From Chloroflexota bacterium (lineage in GTDB: Bacteria > Chloroflexota > Anaerolineae > 4572-78 > J111), in contig BOKF01000038.1 of assembly GCA_016860845.1 (NCBI GenBank), positions 1-64,000 of the forward strand: a stretch of 64,000 nt of DNA, given 5' to 3'. This document shows, piece after piece, positions 24,667 to 33,910 of the stretch. The position numbers were made by a program, and so were the translations under genes. The notes beneath the pieces were generated by a model. That model did not search any database. It was given only the letters and a program-made list of their open reading frames with translations, and was not told where the DNA came from. Each line of letters opens with the position of its first letter. Within the stretch, counting starts at the first letter, position 1.

Positions 24667-26108
24667 GCATTGATATTTGGACCACGGATGGCCGAGGTCA
24701 GCACGCCCACCAGGGCCACCCCAACCGCCACCATGAACCCGGCCCGAATCCCTTCGTAAGTCGCCGTGGCCGAACCGGCAACCTGGGCTTGAGCCTGAAC
24801 GGTGGTAAAGACAGCCCCGGCCAGCCCTACCCCCAAAACCATACCCATGTTACGCGCCGTGGCCATAATCCCTGAGGCAATGCCCCGCCGGTGCAGCGGC
24901 GCGGCCCCCAGCAGGGCGCTGGTGTTAGGCGAGATAAATACACCCGTCCCGAAGCCCACCGTTGCCAGAGAGAGGGCGACATAACTCAAGGGAGAGGCAG
25001 CCTGGACCTGGGCCAGGAGAAACAAGCCCAGCGCCATGACACCCATACCAAGCGTACTGAGCAAGCGCGCTCCCATCCGGTCCGACAGCGTCCCGCTTAG
25101 CGGAGCCATAATGGCCATGAGCACCGGCTGGGCGGTAAGAATCAGGCCCGCCTGGGCCGGACTCAGGCCGCGTGCCTGGATGAGGTAAAAGGGTAATAAA
25201 AACAAGCCGGTAAACAGGCAGATGTAGTTAAAGACGGCGCTGGCCGTCGAAGCGGAAAAGAGCGGCACGCGAAATAAGGTCAGATCGAGCATAGGGCTGC
25301 TTACCCGCCGCTCGATGAACACGAACACGGTCAGCAGGACAACCGCCGCTGCCAGGAGTCCCAAGATTGCCGGCGAACTCCAGCCCCAGGCGTGACCCTG
25401 ATTCAACCCCAGCAGCAGCGCCACCAGTCCGGCCATAAAGGTGATCGCCCCGACCAGGTCAAATCGTTCCGCCCGCTCGGCGCCGGCATCGAGCGGGATA
25501 AAGTACAGGCTGAGCAGCAGCGCCAACAGCCCGACCGGCAGGTTGATGTAGAACACCGCCCGCCAGCCATACTGGCTGGTCAACCAGCCGCCCAAAGAGG
25601 GGCCGACCGTCAGGCCCAAATAGGTCATGGTGGCTTGCAGGCCGAGCACCTGGCCACGCTGTTGGGCTGGAAAGTTTTTGGTCAGGATGGCCGGTGAGTT
25701 GGCCAGAAGCATGGCCCCACCCAACGCCTGCAAAGCCCTGGCGATGATCAAAAAACCAATCGAAGAGGCCAGGCCGCACAGGGCCGAACTGACCACAAAA
25801 ACCAGAAAACCGGAGATATAAACCAATTTATGGCCGCGCATATCGCCCAGGCGGCCAAAACTGAGCAGCAGGCTGCTGACCACCAGCAAATAAACCGTCA
25901 CCACCCACTCGACACTGGCGACATCGCTGTTGAAGGCGCGGCTGACCACCGGCAGGATAATGTTGACCACGCTTCCATCCAGGGCGGTCATAAAACTGCC
26001 AACGCCGATAGCCAACAAGATCCACCATTTGGCTTCCAACCGGGCCGTTTCAACAGGCCTGGTCTCCTGAGTTACCGGCGGTGGCTGCGTCATCTGTTTG
26101 CTATCCAT
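24663..26108 (-). CDS. MFS drug exporter, DHA2 (EmrB/QacA) family, 14 TM
   Basis: 481 residues from the ATG at 26108; the frame opens 16 codons earlier. Family motifs: VGSFMTALDGSVVNIILP (motif D1 in TM1), LSFGRLGDMRGHKLVYISG (motif A) and GQVLGLQATMTYLGLTVGPSLGGWLT (motif C). About 14 membrane segments are visible. It is a proton-driven exporter of drugs or metabolites in the inner membrane. No regulator is adjacent. The upstream 26152-26245 is a heptad repeat hairpin. Confidence 0.88.
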   Translation of the reverse strand: MDSKQMTQPPPVTQETRPVETARLEAKWWILLAIGVGSFMTALDGSVVNIILPVVSRAFNSDVASVEWVVTVYLLVVSSLLLSFGRLGDMRGHKLVYISGFLVFVVSSALCGLASSIGFLIIARALQALGGAMLLANSPAILTKNFPAQQRGQVLGLQATMTYLGLTVGPSLGGWLTSQYGWRAVFYINLPVGLLALLLSLYFIPLDAGAERAERFDLVGAITFMAGLVALLLGLNQGHAWGWSSPAILGLLAAAVVLLTVFVFIERRVSSPMLDLTLFRVPLFSASTASAVFNYICLFTGLFLLPFYLIQARGLSPAQAGLILTAQPVLMAIMAPLSGTLSDRMGARLLSTLGMGVMALGLFLLAQVQAASPLSYVALSLATVGFGTGVFISPNTSALLGAAPLHRRGIASGIMATARNMGMVLGVGLAGAVFTTVQAQAQVAGSATATYEGIRAGFMVAVGVALVGVLTSAIRGPNINA

Positions 26109-26151
26109 TGAGGCTCGATGTCCTAACCCGGACAAGCCGGAACCAAACAGG

Positions 26152-26245
26152 AACACAGAGTTTCACCGAGGATTCGCAGAGATACACAGAGACTTTAAAA
26201 TTTCTCCGTGAACCTCTGCGCCTTCTCTGTGTCACTCTGTGTAAA
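26152..26245. repeat. heptad-repeat hairpin (ACACAGA type)
   Basis: The 5' arm carries in-phase 7-mers such as ACACAGA and TCGCAGA, the 3' arm complementary CTCTGTG-type units. Arms of about 45 bases fold on each other with few mismatches. It lies upstream of the MFS gene and after the MsrB gene's stop in divergent context. Confidence 0.75.
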
Positions 26246-26284
26246 TTTTCTTGCTCAATGTACCAGAATCGTCTTGTTTAGGCA

Positions 26285-26740
26285 CTAATCGGAGTCCTGC
26301 CGGAACAGGCTGAGATATTCCCCGTACCCTTCTTCTTCCAACCTCTCAACCGGGATGAAGCGTAACGCCGCCGAATTCATGCAGTAGCGCAGGCCGGTTG
26401 GGGCCGGGCCATCGTCGAAAACATGGCCCAGGTGGGAGTCGGCGTGCTTTGAGCGCACTTCCGTGCGGACCATCCACAACTTGCGATCGGTGTGGGTGGC
26501 GATGTTGTCCGGCTCAAGGGGCTGGGTGAAGCTGGGCCAGCCGGTGCCGGAGTCATACTTGTCCAGAGAACTAAACAACGGCTCTCCGGAAACTACATCC
26601 ACGTAGATGCCCGGTTTTTTGTTGTCCCAATAGGCATTGCGGAAGGGCGGCTCGGTGCCCTCGTGTTGCGTCACCTGATACTGTTCCGGTGATAATTTCT
26701 GGCGCAGTTCTGCATCGGACGGCTTGCTATACTCCTTCAT
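26285..26740 (-). CDS. msrB: peptide-methionine (R)-S-oxide reductase MsrB
   Basis: 151 residues, a standalone MsrB. Motifs: [27 protein letters not shown] and [11 protein letters not shown] with the catalytic Cys. The two CXXC pairs of the zinc-binding form are absent, so this is the zinc-free type. It repairs oxidised methionine in proteins using thioredoxin. A strong ribosome binding site (AAAGGAGG) precedes the ATG. Confidence 0.95.
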   Translation of the reverse strand: MKEYSKPSDAELRQKLSPEQYQVTQHEGTEPPFRNAYWDNKKPGIYVDVVSGEPLFSSLDKYDSGTGWPSFTQPLEPDNIATHTDRKLWMVRTEVRSKHADSHLGHVFDDGPAPTGLRYCMNSAALRFIPVERLEEEGYGEYLSLFRQDSD

Positions 26741-26762
26741 TTCTACCTCCTTTTCTCTTCTA

Positions 26763-28337
26763 CTATTTTGTCTCCTTGTCTATGCTATTACGCACCTGGA
26801 AGATTGCGGCATACTCGTCACGGAAAACTTCTTGCATGCCAGGATCGGTTTCGGCCTCGTCGAGAAAGTTCTTGTGGTTAAGATCGGTCAGGACGTAATA
26901 AGCGCCAAAGGTGTCGGCAATAGTTCGGCTGGGGGGAATGACCCCGCCGTCGTTAATATCTCGCCACAAGTGATACAAGTTGGCATTATACAACTCCATG
27001 TACGTTGGATCAAGACCCAGGGTGTAAACATTCTGGGTGTTATAGTAATAAAGTTGGGTAAAATCGTCCCAATCGGTTTGGTAAATCAGACTGCCCGGCG
27101 GCGTGTTGGCTTTTAGCCAGGCTGAGGCTGAGGCATAACGTTCATAGGGGTTAGTATCGTCCTGGACACTCTCCTGGGTAGCCTGCAGGTTGTAGGCGAG
27201 CAGCGGCAGCAGCATAAGGGTCATGATCAAGGGCCAGAGCTTCTTCAGCCAGGGGTTAGATACAAACCACTCTTCCAGCGGGGCCGACCAGGCCACAGCA
27301 CAGAACAAAAGCGCAAAAGCCGGATAGTATTCGATAAAACGCCGGGATTTAAAGAGCAGAAAGCCAAACAAAAGCGCAATAAAAAAAAGTGCGGCGGTAT
27401 TGGTGCTCATCCGGCGCTGGCTCAGGCCCAGGGCAAATGCGCCGAGCGCCAGGACCACCAGCGCCGGCGCGGAGTTCTCGACCAGGGTCCAGGTTTGGTA
27501 GGGATACCATTCGTTGCCCACTCTGCCGCTGGCGCTGTCGGTAAGTTTGGGCAGGGCGTGATGATAAATGAAGAGCAGGTTTTGAGGGAAGTAAGGATTG
27601 ATAATTAAACCCAGGCCAATCCCCAGCCCGGCATAGACCAGCGGGCTGAGCTTAAGCCGGCGCTCCAGGAGCCAGTAACTCATAACATACAGAACAATTA
27701 TTAGCCCGATCAGCGGAAACGCATCGTAAAGCCAAACGTAAATGAAGGTCAACGGCAAGAGCCAGCGATACTGTTGGATCAAGGTGACATGCAGGATCAG
27801 GAACAGCATCAGCAGCGAAGCGCCCTGGACCCGGGTCATGCTCATGCGGTAGAGAAATGCCTCCGATACCGCCAGAAACCCCAGCGACCACAAGGCCGCA
27901 TAGGGCACGCGCTGCCCCCGCAGCAAAATCCAACCGGCGACAAAAGCCAGAGCCGGGAATATGACTCCGGCCCACTTGGCCCCCAGGCGCAGGTCGCCGT
28001 AAGTAAAGGGGATGAGCAGAACGTGATACAGAAAATGATGATCAACGTAATCCTGGGGATTCAAGATGGTCAAGGGCAGCCAGGGAAAAGCGGGCCGTAA
28101 CCCCTGTTCACGCATCACCTCGGCAAATCTGATATGAAAATAACTATCATTACTGACAAGATTGGGCGTAGAAAACTGGATAGCAGCCAAAAATATTACA
28201 AAAAAGGCCAAAAGCCCAGCTCCGGTGAGAAGGGCAGGCCCGTAAGCTTGAACTACAAGCCGCCGACGCACGTTTTCGCCGGAATCAGCCGCAGCGCTCA
28301 ACGAAGCGAGAAACAGTTTTATTCCTTCAATAGTCAT
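26763..28337 (-). CDS. GT-C-type multi-membrane protein, distantly STT3-like
   Basis: 524 residues with about 12 membrane segments (residues 30-430) and a C-terminal extracytoplasmic domain. Two loop motifs resemble oligosaccharyltransferases: [13 protein letters not shown] in the first large loop (compare D-x-x-Y-H-x-R of STT3/AglB) and YVDHHFLYH (compare DHH-x-x-E, but with Tyr for Glu). A TDWDDF segment in the C-terminal domain is a weak match to WWDYG. The family may transfer glycans, but key residues differ. No neighbouring glycan operon. Confidence 0.6.
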   Translation of the reverse strand: MTIEGIKLFLASLSAAADSGENVRRRLVVQAYGPALLTGAGLLAFFVIFLAAIQFSTPNLVSNDSYFHIRFAEVMREQGLRPAFPWLPLTILNPQDYVDHHFLYHVLLIPFTYGDLRLGAKWAGVIFPALAFVAGWILLRGQRVPYAALWSLGFLAVSEAFLYRMSMTRVQGASLLMLFLILHVTLIQQYRWLLPLTFIYVWLYDAFPLIGLIIVLYVMSYWLLERRLKLSPLVYAGLGIGLGLIINPYFPQNLLFIYHHALPKLTDSASGRVGNEWYPYQTWTLVENSAPALVVLALGAFALGLSQRRMSTNTAALFFIALLFGFLLFKSRRFIEYYPAFALLFCAVAWSAPLEEWFVSNPWLKKLWPLIMTLMLLPLLAYNLQATQESVQDDTNPYERYASASAWLKANTPPGSLIYQTDWDDFTQLYYYNTQNVYTLGLDPTYMELYNANLYHLWRDINDGGVIPPSRTIADTFGAYYVLTDLNHKNFLDEAETDPGMQEVFRDEYAAIFQVRNSIDKETK

Positions 28338-28541
28338 AAGCCCTTTTGCGTTCCACGAATAATTTCCTGGCTTTTGATTTTACCATCACTCGCCCTCAAT
28401 CACATAATAGCACAAAAATTCTAAACTGCTGTTTTTTATTATACGGCTCGATGTTTCCGTGCTATAATTCTTCTCACCTGGAAAAGTTAGTTGCAATAAG
28501 TCCAGGAGTCAAAATTAGATGGGGGAAAGGCTCAATATGGG
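28338..28541 (+). promoter_or_regulatory. divergent spacer with extended -10 element
   Basis: The 322-base stretch 28338-28659 separates the GT-C gene and the DUF3224 gene. An extended -10 (TGCTATAAT, TATAAT at 28463-28468) reads to the right but lacks a good -35. The rest of this part is A/T-rich without recognisable genes; the structured part starts at 28542. Confidence 0.4.
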
Positions 28542-28635
28542 TTTCAAGGAGCTTGAAAAATTTAGCTCACCTGGATTGCCAAATCCAGGCCATAGCCGCC
28601 GGATTTGACAATCCGGCGGGAGCAACTCCTTGAAA
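28542..28635. repeat. nested inverted repeats upstream of DUF3224 gene
   Basis: Outer arms TTTCAAGGAG (28542-28551) and CTCCTTGAAA (28626-28635) enclose two hairpins: CCTGGATT/AATCCAGG (28570-28589) and CCGCCGGATT/AATCCGGCGG (28596-28619). Both inner hairpins share a GGATT...AATCC core. Confidence 0.65.
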
Positions 28636-28659
28636 CACATTAAAAGCCTAGGGAAAATT

Positions 28660-29088
28660 ATGAATGCAAAATATGGTTCTCATGCGGCGGGCACGCTTGA
28701 AACAAAGAGTTGGGATGAGAAAACCTGGGAGGGGCAGCCTGGAAACGAGGTTTCCGGGGCAAAACTGACCCGCGCCAGCGTGACCGCCGCCTTTCACGGC
28801 GACATCGAAGGCGAAAGCCGGCAGGAGTGGTTAATGAGCTACCGGAGTGATGTTTCCGCTGACTTTGTCGGCCTGGAGCGCGTCACCGGCCAGATCGGCG
28901 GCAGAATGGGGAGCTTTGTGCTTCAGCACAATGGAACCTATGAGAACGGCAAGCTGCAAAGCGCCTACATGGTGGTACCAGGCTCCGGGACGGGCGACCT
29001 GCACTGCCTGCGAGGTCAGGGCAGCTATGTTTTTGAGGGGCAGCACGGCGACCCCACCCGCTATACCCTCGACTTCGATTTCGAGTAA
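28660..29088 (+). CDS. DUF3224 domain protein
   Basis: 142 residues from ATG 28660, preceded by AGGGA; an in-frame TTG 10 codons earlier lies in the inverted repeat. Family features: AAGTLETKSWDEKTW at the start, TRASVTAAFHGDIEGES, and the end GDLHCLRGQGSYVFEGQHGD typical of this beta-barrel family. Function unknown; DUF3224 proteins resemble allene oxide cyclase-like barrels. A monocistronic unit. Confidence 0.85.
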   Translation: MNAKYGSHAAGTLETKSWDEKTWEGQPGNEVSGAKLTRASVTAAFHGDIEGESRQEWLMSYRSDVSADFVGLERVTGQIGGRMGSFVLQHNGTYENGKLQSAYMVVPGSGTGDLHCLRGQGSYVFEGQHGDPTRYTLDFDFE

Positions 29089-29120
29089 CTCGCGCCCAAA
29101 CTCCAGTTTGGGCGCGAGTT
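29087..29120. terminator. perfect 15-bp hairpin between convergent genes
   Basis: AACTCGCGCCCAAAC pairs with GTTTGGGCGCGAGTT around a TCCA loop, starting inside the stop codon of the DUF3224 gene. No T run on either side, so termination strength is uncertain. Confidence 0.6.
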
Positions 29121-29129
29121 AAAACTTTA

Positions 29130-30467
29130 TTACTTCGAAAGTCTGGCTGTGAAGCGGCCTCGTTTCAACAGCAGCCCGGTCGTAACCAGGCCGAGGCCAA
29201 GCACTATCACCAGCCCGATAGCCCCCACCTGCCCCGGCAGTTCACCCCCTGAAGTGGGCAGTTGGGCCGGGGCTGCCTCGGCAGCGGGCGCCTCGGCGGC
29301 TGGCGCTTCAGCGGCGGGGGGGGCGGCAGGAGGAGCAGCCGGTTCGGGTAAGGGGGTCCCGGCCTGACCGGTCAGCCCGTCGTACCTGACCACTTCCCCG
29401 GAACCAGGCGCGCCAATCCCATTAAGGGTTATATAGGCATCACCGTCGGCATTGAAGTCTATCGAAGTTGGGAACGATAAGCCGCTCAACACCACCTCTG
29501 AAGCATCCCCTTCTTTGACCCGGATAATCGCCCCGCTGTTAGGCGTAGGGCCTTGTTCGGTAAAAAGGCCAATCTGGACGGCATACAAATTGCCATCAGG
29601 GCCGCTGCGCAGGTCGGTCAACATCGTCAGACCGGTGGCATAGTCGCTCACCTGGCCGTCGGCAGTCACTCTGACCACCTTGGCCGAACCGGGCAGGAAG
29701 GGAAAGCCGGGCAGGAGCGAGACGTAGGCGTTCCCATCCGAGCCAAAGGCCACGCCGGTCGGCACCGGGTCAGCTTCCATCGCCCCCCCGCGAGCCTCAT
29801 TGGGCAGCGGGCTGGGCACACCATCAAAGACCGCAACCACATCAACCTGACCGGTCGCCGGATTTACCTTCAATAGATCGTTAGCGCCGGCGTCAGTGAC
29901 CCATAAGTTGCCGTTAGGGCCAGCCGCCAGGCCATAAGGGTGAGCTTCCTGGATAAATCCGTCAGGGTTCTGGTCACGCTCCAGGTTCCACAGGTTGGCG
30001 ACTTCCGTAACCTGGCTGCCGTCAATTTTGGCCACAATCGCCATGTTGGGCGCCGCATCGGGGCCGGCTGCCTCGATCCAGAAACCGGTCGCGGCATAGA
30101 GCGTGTCGTTAAGTAAAGCCAGGCGATTGCCGCCGCTCGCTTCCATCCCTTGCAGCAGCGAGGGCAGATTGACCACCACATTCTGAGCGCCGTCGGGGGT
30201 GACCTGCACCACCTGGGCGGTCTCGCCCAGCTTGGCCGTTATCGCTTCGCCGGTGGCGGGGTCAACGCCAGGCACCTCGGTGTCGCCGCCCATGCCGGAA
30301 TCAATCACCCAGACACTCCCATCGGGGGCCACCAGCACGCCCATCGGGCCGTTTAACCCTGTGGCCACCGTCGTGCCGTCCTCCTGGGCGCTGCTAACCC
30401 CGGCGGCCGGAAGCAAAGCTAACGTCAAAATGAACACCAGGCTGGCTACGATCATTATCTTTCTCAT
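29130..30467 (-). CDS. ScyD/ScyE-like secreted beta-propeller with LPxTG-like anchor
   Basis: 445 residues from the ATG at 30467, which has AAGGAG upstream; the frame extends 22 codons further. Signal peptide at 1-28 (IMIVASLVFILTLALLP), then NHL-like propeller repeats (GPMGVLVAPDGSVWVID, YGLAAGPNGNLWVTDAG, GVAFGSDGNAYVS, SGPDGNLYAVQIG). An Ala/Pro/Glu linker leads to LPTSGGE, a membrane helix and a basic tail (KRGRFTARLSK), the architecture of a sorted cell-surface protein. ScyD/ScyE proteins were named in scytonemin clusters; the ligand here is unknown. Confidence 0.8.
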   Translation of the reverse strand: MRKIMIVASLVFILTLALLPAAGVSSAQEDGTTVATGLNGPMGVLVAPDGSVWVIDSGMGGDTEVPGVDPATGEAITAKLGETAQVVQVTPDGAQNVVVNLPSLLQGMEASGGNRLALLNDTLYAATGFWIEAAGPDAAPNMAIVAKIDGSQVTEVANLWNLERDQNPDGFIQEAHPYGLAAGPNGNLWVTDAGANDLLKVNPATGQVDVVAVFDGVPSPLPNEARGGAMEADPVPTGVAFGSDGNAYVSLLPGFPFLPGSAKVVRVTADGQVSDYATGLTMLTDLRSGPDGNLYAVQIGLFTEQGPTPNSGAIIRVKEGDASEVVLSGLSFPTSIDFNADGDAYITLNGIGAPGSGEVVRYDGLTGQAGTPLPEPAAPPAAPPAAEAPAAEAPAAEAAPAQLPTSGGELPGQVGAIGLVIVLGLGLVTTGLLLKRGRFTARLSK

Positions 30468-30600
30468 TCGACAACTCCTTTTTATTTTTAATTGATGAGA
30501 TTTCTGAACTTCTTGGTACAACCTGACCACCAAACTGCCGCTATTTGCTCATTTTGGGCTATGGGTCTCTTTTGATCATAAACACTATCCCCTCCTTGAA

Positions 30601-30745
30601 GAAAATAGTAGACGGTAGACAGCCCACAGGGGGCCTTCGGCTCTAGACAGGGTAGTACATCTCTGCAACTTCACCCCTTCGGGTGCTGGCCGCGCCCCTT
30701 CGGGCGTCCCCGAAGGGGGAAAGGGTGTGCTACCTTGCTACCTTT
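30601..30745 (-). repeat. composite repeat, copy 4 (minus strand)
   Basis: Read on the minus strand it is almost the same as the 15557 copy: AAAGGTAGCA start, CCCTTCGGGGACGCCCGAAGG centre and GTCTACTATTTTC end, then TTCAAGGAGG. The stop codon of the cytochrome gene lies inside its first unit. After its AAGGAGG there is only a 6-codon frame, so the gene it once served may be lost. Confidence 0.85.
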
Positions 30746-31496
30746 GCTGCAGCAGCATCTGCACCAGCGCCTCAACATCAGCTTCGCTTAAATGAACATA
30801 GGCGGGCATCTGGTGCTGAGTATTTTCATACCCGGCGACCAGATAAACCTTGGGGCTGATAATGCTCTCGTGAAGATACGCCGCAGCGGTTGTCGCCGCA
30901 CCCTTGTACTGGGCCTCGTGGACCCGCTGCTCGGCCCTCGTGCCGATCCCATTGTGGCTGGGGCCAAATTGGCCGGCAGTGCCGGCGGCGTCAAGCTGGT
31001 GACACAGGCCGCAGTACTGCTGCTTATAAATCTCAAAGCCGCGCTCAACCTGGGCAGGTGCGCTGGCGCTGTTAGACGCTGGCGGTATCGCCGAGGGGGT
31101 CAAAGTGGGGGATTGAACTGGCACGGGAGTAGCACTCGGCCTCACGGTGGGTGTGGTCGTTGGCGCGGGCGTGGGTGTGCTGGCCGGGGTGAAAGAGACG
31201 GTTGGCACAGGGGTGGGGGTAGCAAGTGGTGTGAGAACCAACTGCGGGATGCTGGTCGGGGTGAAAGAGGCGCTGGGTGGGGGGGTGGAACTGATTGTTG
31301 GCGCCGGTGGGAGAGGAGGGGTTGGGGTGAAGGAAGGAGCCGGCGTCACGGTCACATCGCCGGAAGAAGCCGGAATCAGGGTTGCAGGCGACTTCTCAAC
31401 CGCGACCGGGGTCAAATTTGACCCGCTGGTGACCGGCACACAAGCAACACTCAAGCCAAACGGCAGAAGAAGAAGCAGCATCAGACAATTTTTCAT
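30738..31496 (-). CDS. lipoprotein c-type cytochrome with Thr/Pro linker
   Basis: 252 residues from the ATG at 31496 (AGAGGGG directly upstream); the frame continues upstream through a palindromic repeat. A signal peptide with lipobox LSVAC is at 5-19, then about 130 residues of Thr/Pro/Ser-rich linker, then a mono-haem domain with YCGLCH (CXXCH) and HQMPAY supplying the distal Met. It is an exported electron carrier tethered by lipid. No terminal oxidase genes are adjacent. The stop codon comes from the repeat element. Confidence 0.85.
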   Translation of the reverse strand: MKNCLMLLLLLPFGLSVACVPVTSGSNLTPVAVEKSPATLIPASSGDVTVTPAPSFTPTPPLPPAPTISSTPPPSASFTPTSIPQLVLTPLATPTPVPTVSFTPASTPTPAPTTTPTVRPSATPVPVQSPTLTPSAIPPASNSASAPAQVERGFEIYKQQYCGLCHQLDAAGTAGQFGPSHNGIGTRAEQRVHEAQYKGAATTAAAYLHESIISPKVYLVAGYENTQHQMPAYVHLSEADVEALVQMLLQQR

Positions 31497-31548
31497 CCCC
31501 TCTTTATTTTCCCCCTTTATTTGTGGACCGGGCAGTCGAAGGATTTGC

Positions 31549-31619
31549 CCCCCTCTAACTCCCCCCACAGGGGGGAGAATTAGCTTAAGTCCCTCCCTTT
31601 GGGAGGGATTTAGGGAGGG
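31549..31619. repeat. paired C/G-run palindromes
   Basis: CTCCCCCC with GGGGGGAG and TCCCTCCC with GGGAGGGA form two adjacent hairpins. The sequence type (CTCCCCC...GGGAGGG) is that found inside paaA (44839-44883) and the GT39 gene (55333-55370). Confidence 0.65.
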
Positions 31620-31773
31620 CTTTTCCACTCACCGCATAACTCATATACATCTCAACTATAGGCCACTTCAGTGGCTCACACCAGGCCAAAAAATGACCAA
31701 TTTTTGCTCATTTCCTGGCCGCCCCCTTTGGCAGTCCCTACCATGCCGAACAACTTTTGTGGTTTTATTTAGT

Positions 31774-32415
31774 TCAGTAGGTACGAATATCTTTCAGTCG
31801 CTCAACTAACGGCTCAATCACAGTCTTTAACTGCTCCTGCGATGGGCCGACCACCTTTAAGGTGACCAGGGAATTAGAGAGATCGTCGCCGGCAATAGCG
31901 CCCAGGGCCACGATGTTCCCCCCAATCTCAAAAATGGCCTGGCTCACTTTAGCGATTTCACCCGGCCGGTTGTTCATCAGCACGCTGAGGCGCACCCCCT
32001 TCTCGCGCGCCCCCAGCAGTTCGAGAAAGGTCTTGAAAATGTCGGTCTCGGTGATGATGCCGATGATCTTATCCCCGTGCAGCACCGGCAGGCCGCCGAT
32101 CTTATGGTCCGCCATCTGGCGGGCGGCTTCCTCCAGCGGCGTATCTTCCTGGATCGTGATCACCTTTGTCGTCATCACCCGCTTCACGGTGATCTTGCTG
32201 ACCAGGTCGTGGATCTCCCAAACGCTGAGCGAGGTAACGGGCGAGGGAGAAGCGTTAAGCAAATCCTTTTGGGCGACGATGCCGACCAGTTTACCATCCT
32301 TGACGACCGGCGCCCGCCGGATATGCTCGCTCTCCATCAATCTGAGCGCCTCCATAATGGGTGTATCGGGCGAAACAGTAATGACGGGGTGGGACATACG
32401 TTCATTGACTAACAT
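31774..32415 (-). CDS. CBS-pair and ACT domain protein (AcuB-like)
   Basis: 213 residues. CBS 1 at about 1-58 (MSHPVITVSPDTPIMEALRLM), CBS 2 at about 75-130 (VMTTKVITIQEDTPLEEAARQM), ACT domain at about 140-205 (RLSVLMNNRPGEIAKVSQAI). CBS pairs sense adenine nucleotides and ACT domains sense amino acids, so this is a cytoplasmic sensor without an obvious catalytic part. Good ribosome binding site (GAGGAGG). Confidence 0.9.
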   Translation of the reverse strand: MLVNERMSHPVITVSPDTPIMEALRLMESEHIRRAPVVKDGKLVGIVAQKDLLNASPSPVTSLSVWEIHDLVSKITVKRVMTTKVITIQEDTPLEEAARQMADHKIGGLPVLHGDKIIGIITETDIFKTFLELLGAREKGVRLSVLMNNRPGEIAKVSQAIFEIGGNIVALGAIAGDDLSNSLVTLKVVGPSQEQLKTVIEPLVERLKDIRTY

Positions 32416-32901
32416 AGGAACCTCCTCAAGGTTAAGGTTTGCAAGCTGTTTGAGCCGTGTTGTCCCGTTGGCGTGATGCTCCCCCGGCGCCTTTGCCGAA
32501 CGGGCAGCTATATTGTACCCTATTTTCTTATCTTTCTCAATAGCGGAATGTTGAAACGTCCCCCTGATAATAAAAATCCGTTAAAGCGGTTAGAGTCCAG
32601 TGGTTAGGGCGTTTTGTCGCCACAACCTGTCTGTTTGGCGATGCCGAGACTCCACCCTCAAGTATATTATACTTATTGAGGATGAAAACTTGCATTTTTG
32701 GCCGACCTGTCGCCAGAAAAATGTCACTTTTTCCCCTTAACGAGTATAAAAAATAGCCCGGTCTATGTCGGGCTGTACTATTTTCAAGTAATAGAGAAAT
32801 CAGATAAACGTCATACAATCTACGTCGAAAACTCAGGGGAAATTAGCGCCACATTGTATGACTTTAATTTGTCTATCTATAAGATATCGAGTTTGGGCCG
32901 C
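32416..32901. other. 486-base gene-free stretch
   Basis: A/T-rich spacer between the CBS-ACT gene and the methyltransferase gene, both on the minus strand. It has small imperfect inverted repeats (for example GTCGCCACAACC near 32618) and TATAC/TATAAG-like boxes. I see no convincing gene; a 93-residue minus-strand frame lacks a ribosome binding site and protein-like composition. Confidence 0.4.
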
Positions 32902-33702
32902 TCACATTTTGGCGGCGGCGACAATATGAGCAGATGCGCCGAAGGCGACCGTACCGTCGGAGGTAACGAACTGCTGCAAGTCGTTTTTTGCTTCTTTAAG
33001 CAGCAATTGGAACTGAGTTTCGTCGAGCATGTCAGCCAGAGTCCAACCCTTGATTTCGGTGTAAACCCAGGCCTCAAGCGAAGGGAAGCGGGCTGTCTCG
33101 GCCTGTGTGGTGATTTGGATATCAGGCATACCAGCCTCGGCAAACAGAGTATACAAGCCTTGCAGGTCGGCTAACGCGAAGGGTGCCCAGAGTGCATTGG
33201 CCGCCTGATTGCCAAAGAGACGCTGTAACAAATCTGCCATCGCCGCGTAACCCGGCGAATGGTCCAACGAGTCCCACACCGCCACGGCCAGCCGCCCACC
33301 CGGTCGTAATACTCTCATCATCTCCTCGAGAGCAATACGCCGGTCTTCAAAAAACATCAATCCAAATTGGCTGACGACGGCGTCAAAGCTGTCACCGTCC
33401 CAGGGCAGCGCTTCGGCCCGACCCTGTCTCCATTCGAGCGTCGGGGCCTTTCGTTGGGCCACGGCGAGCATCCCTTCATTCACATCCAGGCCCACCACCG
33501 CTCCAGTCGAACCAACCCGGTCGGCCACGGTGCGGGCCAGTACCCCTGTTCCACACGCTACATCGAGCACCCGCTGGCCGGGCTGGATCTCGGCCGCACC
33601 GGTGACATGGCTTGGCCACTGTTGAAAAAGTGCCGGAACAAAAAATTCTTCATACACTTCGGCCGCATTACGGTTCACCTGGCCGTTTTCGCTTGCACTC
33701 AT
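32902..33702 (-). CDS. class I SAM-dependent methyltransferase (UbiE/MenG-like)
   Basis: 266 residues. SAM-binding motif VLDVACGTGVLARTVADRVG (about residues 43-62), GLDVNEGMLAVA, post-I acidic motif, DAVVSQFGLMFFEDRR and LRPGGRLAVAVW. Substrate unknown. Ribosome binding site is GGAGG. A paralogous methyltransferase lies at 34619-35434 with a regulator between them. Confidence 0.85.
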   Translation of the reverse strand: MSASENGQVNRNAAEVYEEFFVPALFQQWPSHVTGAAEIQPGQRVLDVACGTGVLARTVADRVGSTGAVVGLDVNEGMLAVAQRKAPTLEWRQGRAEALPWDGDSFDAVVSQFGLMFFEDRRIALEEMMRVLRPGGRLAVAVWDSLDHSPGYAAMADLLQRLFGNQAANALWAPFALADLQGLYTLFAEAGMPDIQITTQAETARFPSLEAWVYTEIKGWTLADMLDETQFQLLLKEAKNDLQQFVTSDGTVAFGASAHIVAAAKM

Positions 33703-33859
33703 ATTACACCTCCAATGTTAATCAGTTATTTTCTTAACTCAAGGGGTGCGACGCACTTTGATGCGAGCATATTTGGCAATTATAGCCAAGAAAAAGTATG
33801 TCGCCTTAAATAGTTACCCAGGGTCACGCCCAGTATAACCCATTCCGTGCGGGAGTTCT

Positions 33860-33904
33860 AGTCCAATAAATGAACTGGACTGGCCTCCGTCGGCCTGTTA
33901 TAAT
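33860..33904 (+). promoter_or_regulatory. promoter with operator palindrome for HxlR gene
   Basis: AGTCCA (33860) and TGGACT (33876) form an inverted repeat with a 10-base gap. The second arm is itself the -35 (TGGACT), 17 bases before TATAAT at 33899-33904. The ATG at 33911 follows at once, so the transcript has almost no leader. The layout suits negative autoregulation. Confidence 0.6.
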
Positions 33905-33910
33905 ATTTAT

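Noticed and set aside
30792..31421. Gly/Arg-rich 209-codon frame on the plus strand opposite the cytochrome gene
   Set aside because: It is the complement of the Thr/Pro linker, low complexity, and no family or ribosome binding site is seen.
32537..32818. 93-codon minus-strand frame in the 486-base spacer
   Set aside because: No ribosome binding site, irregular composition and no family resemblance.
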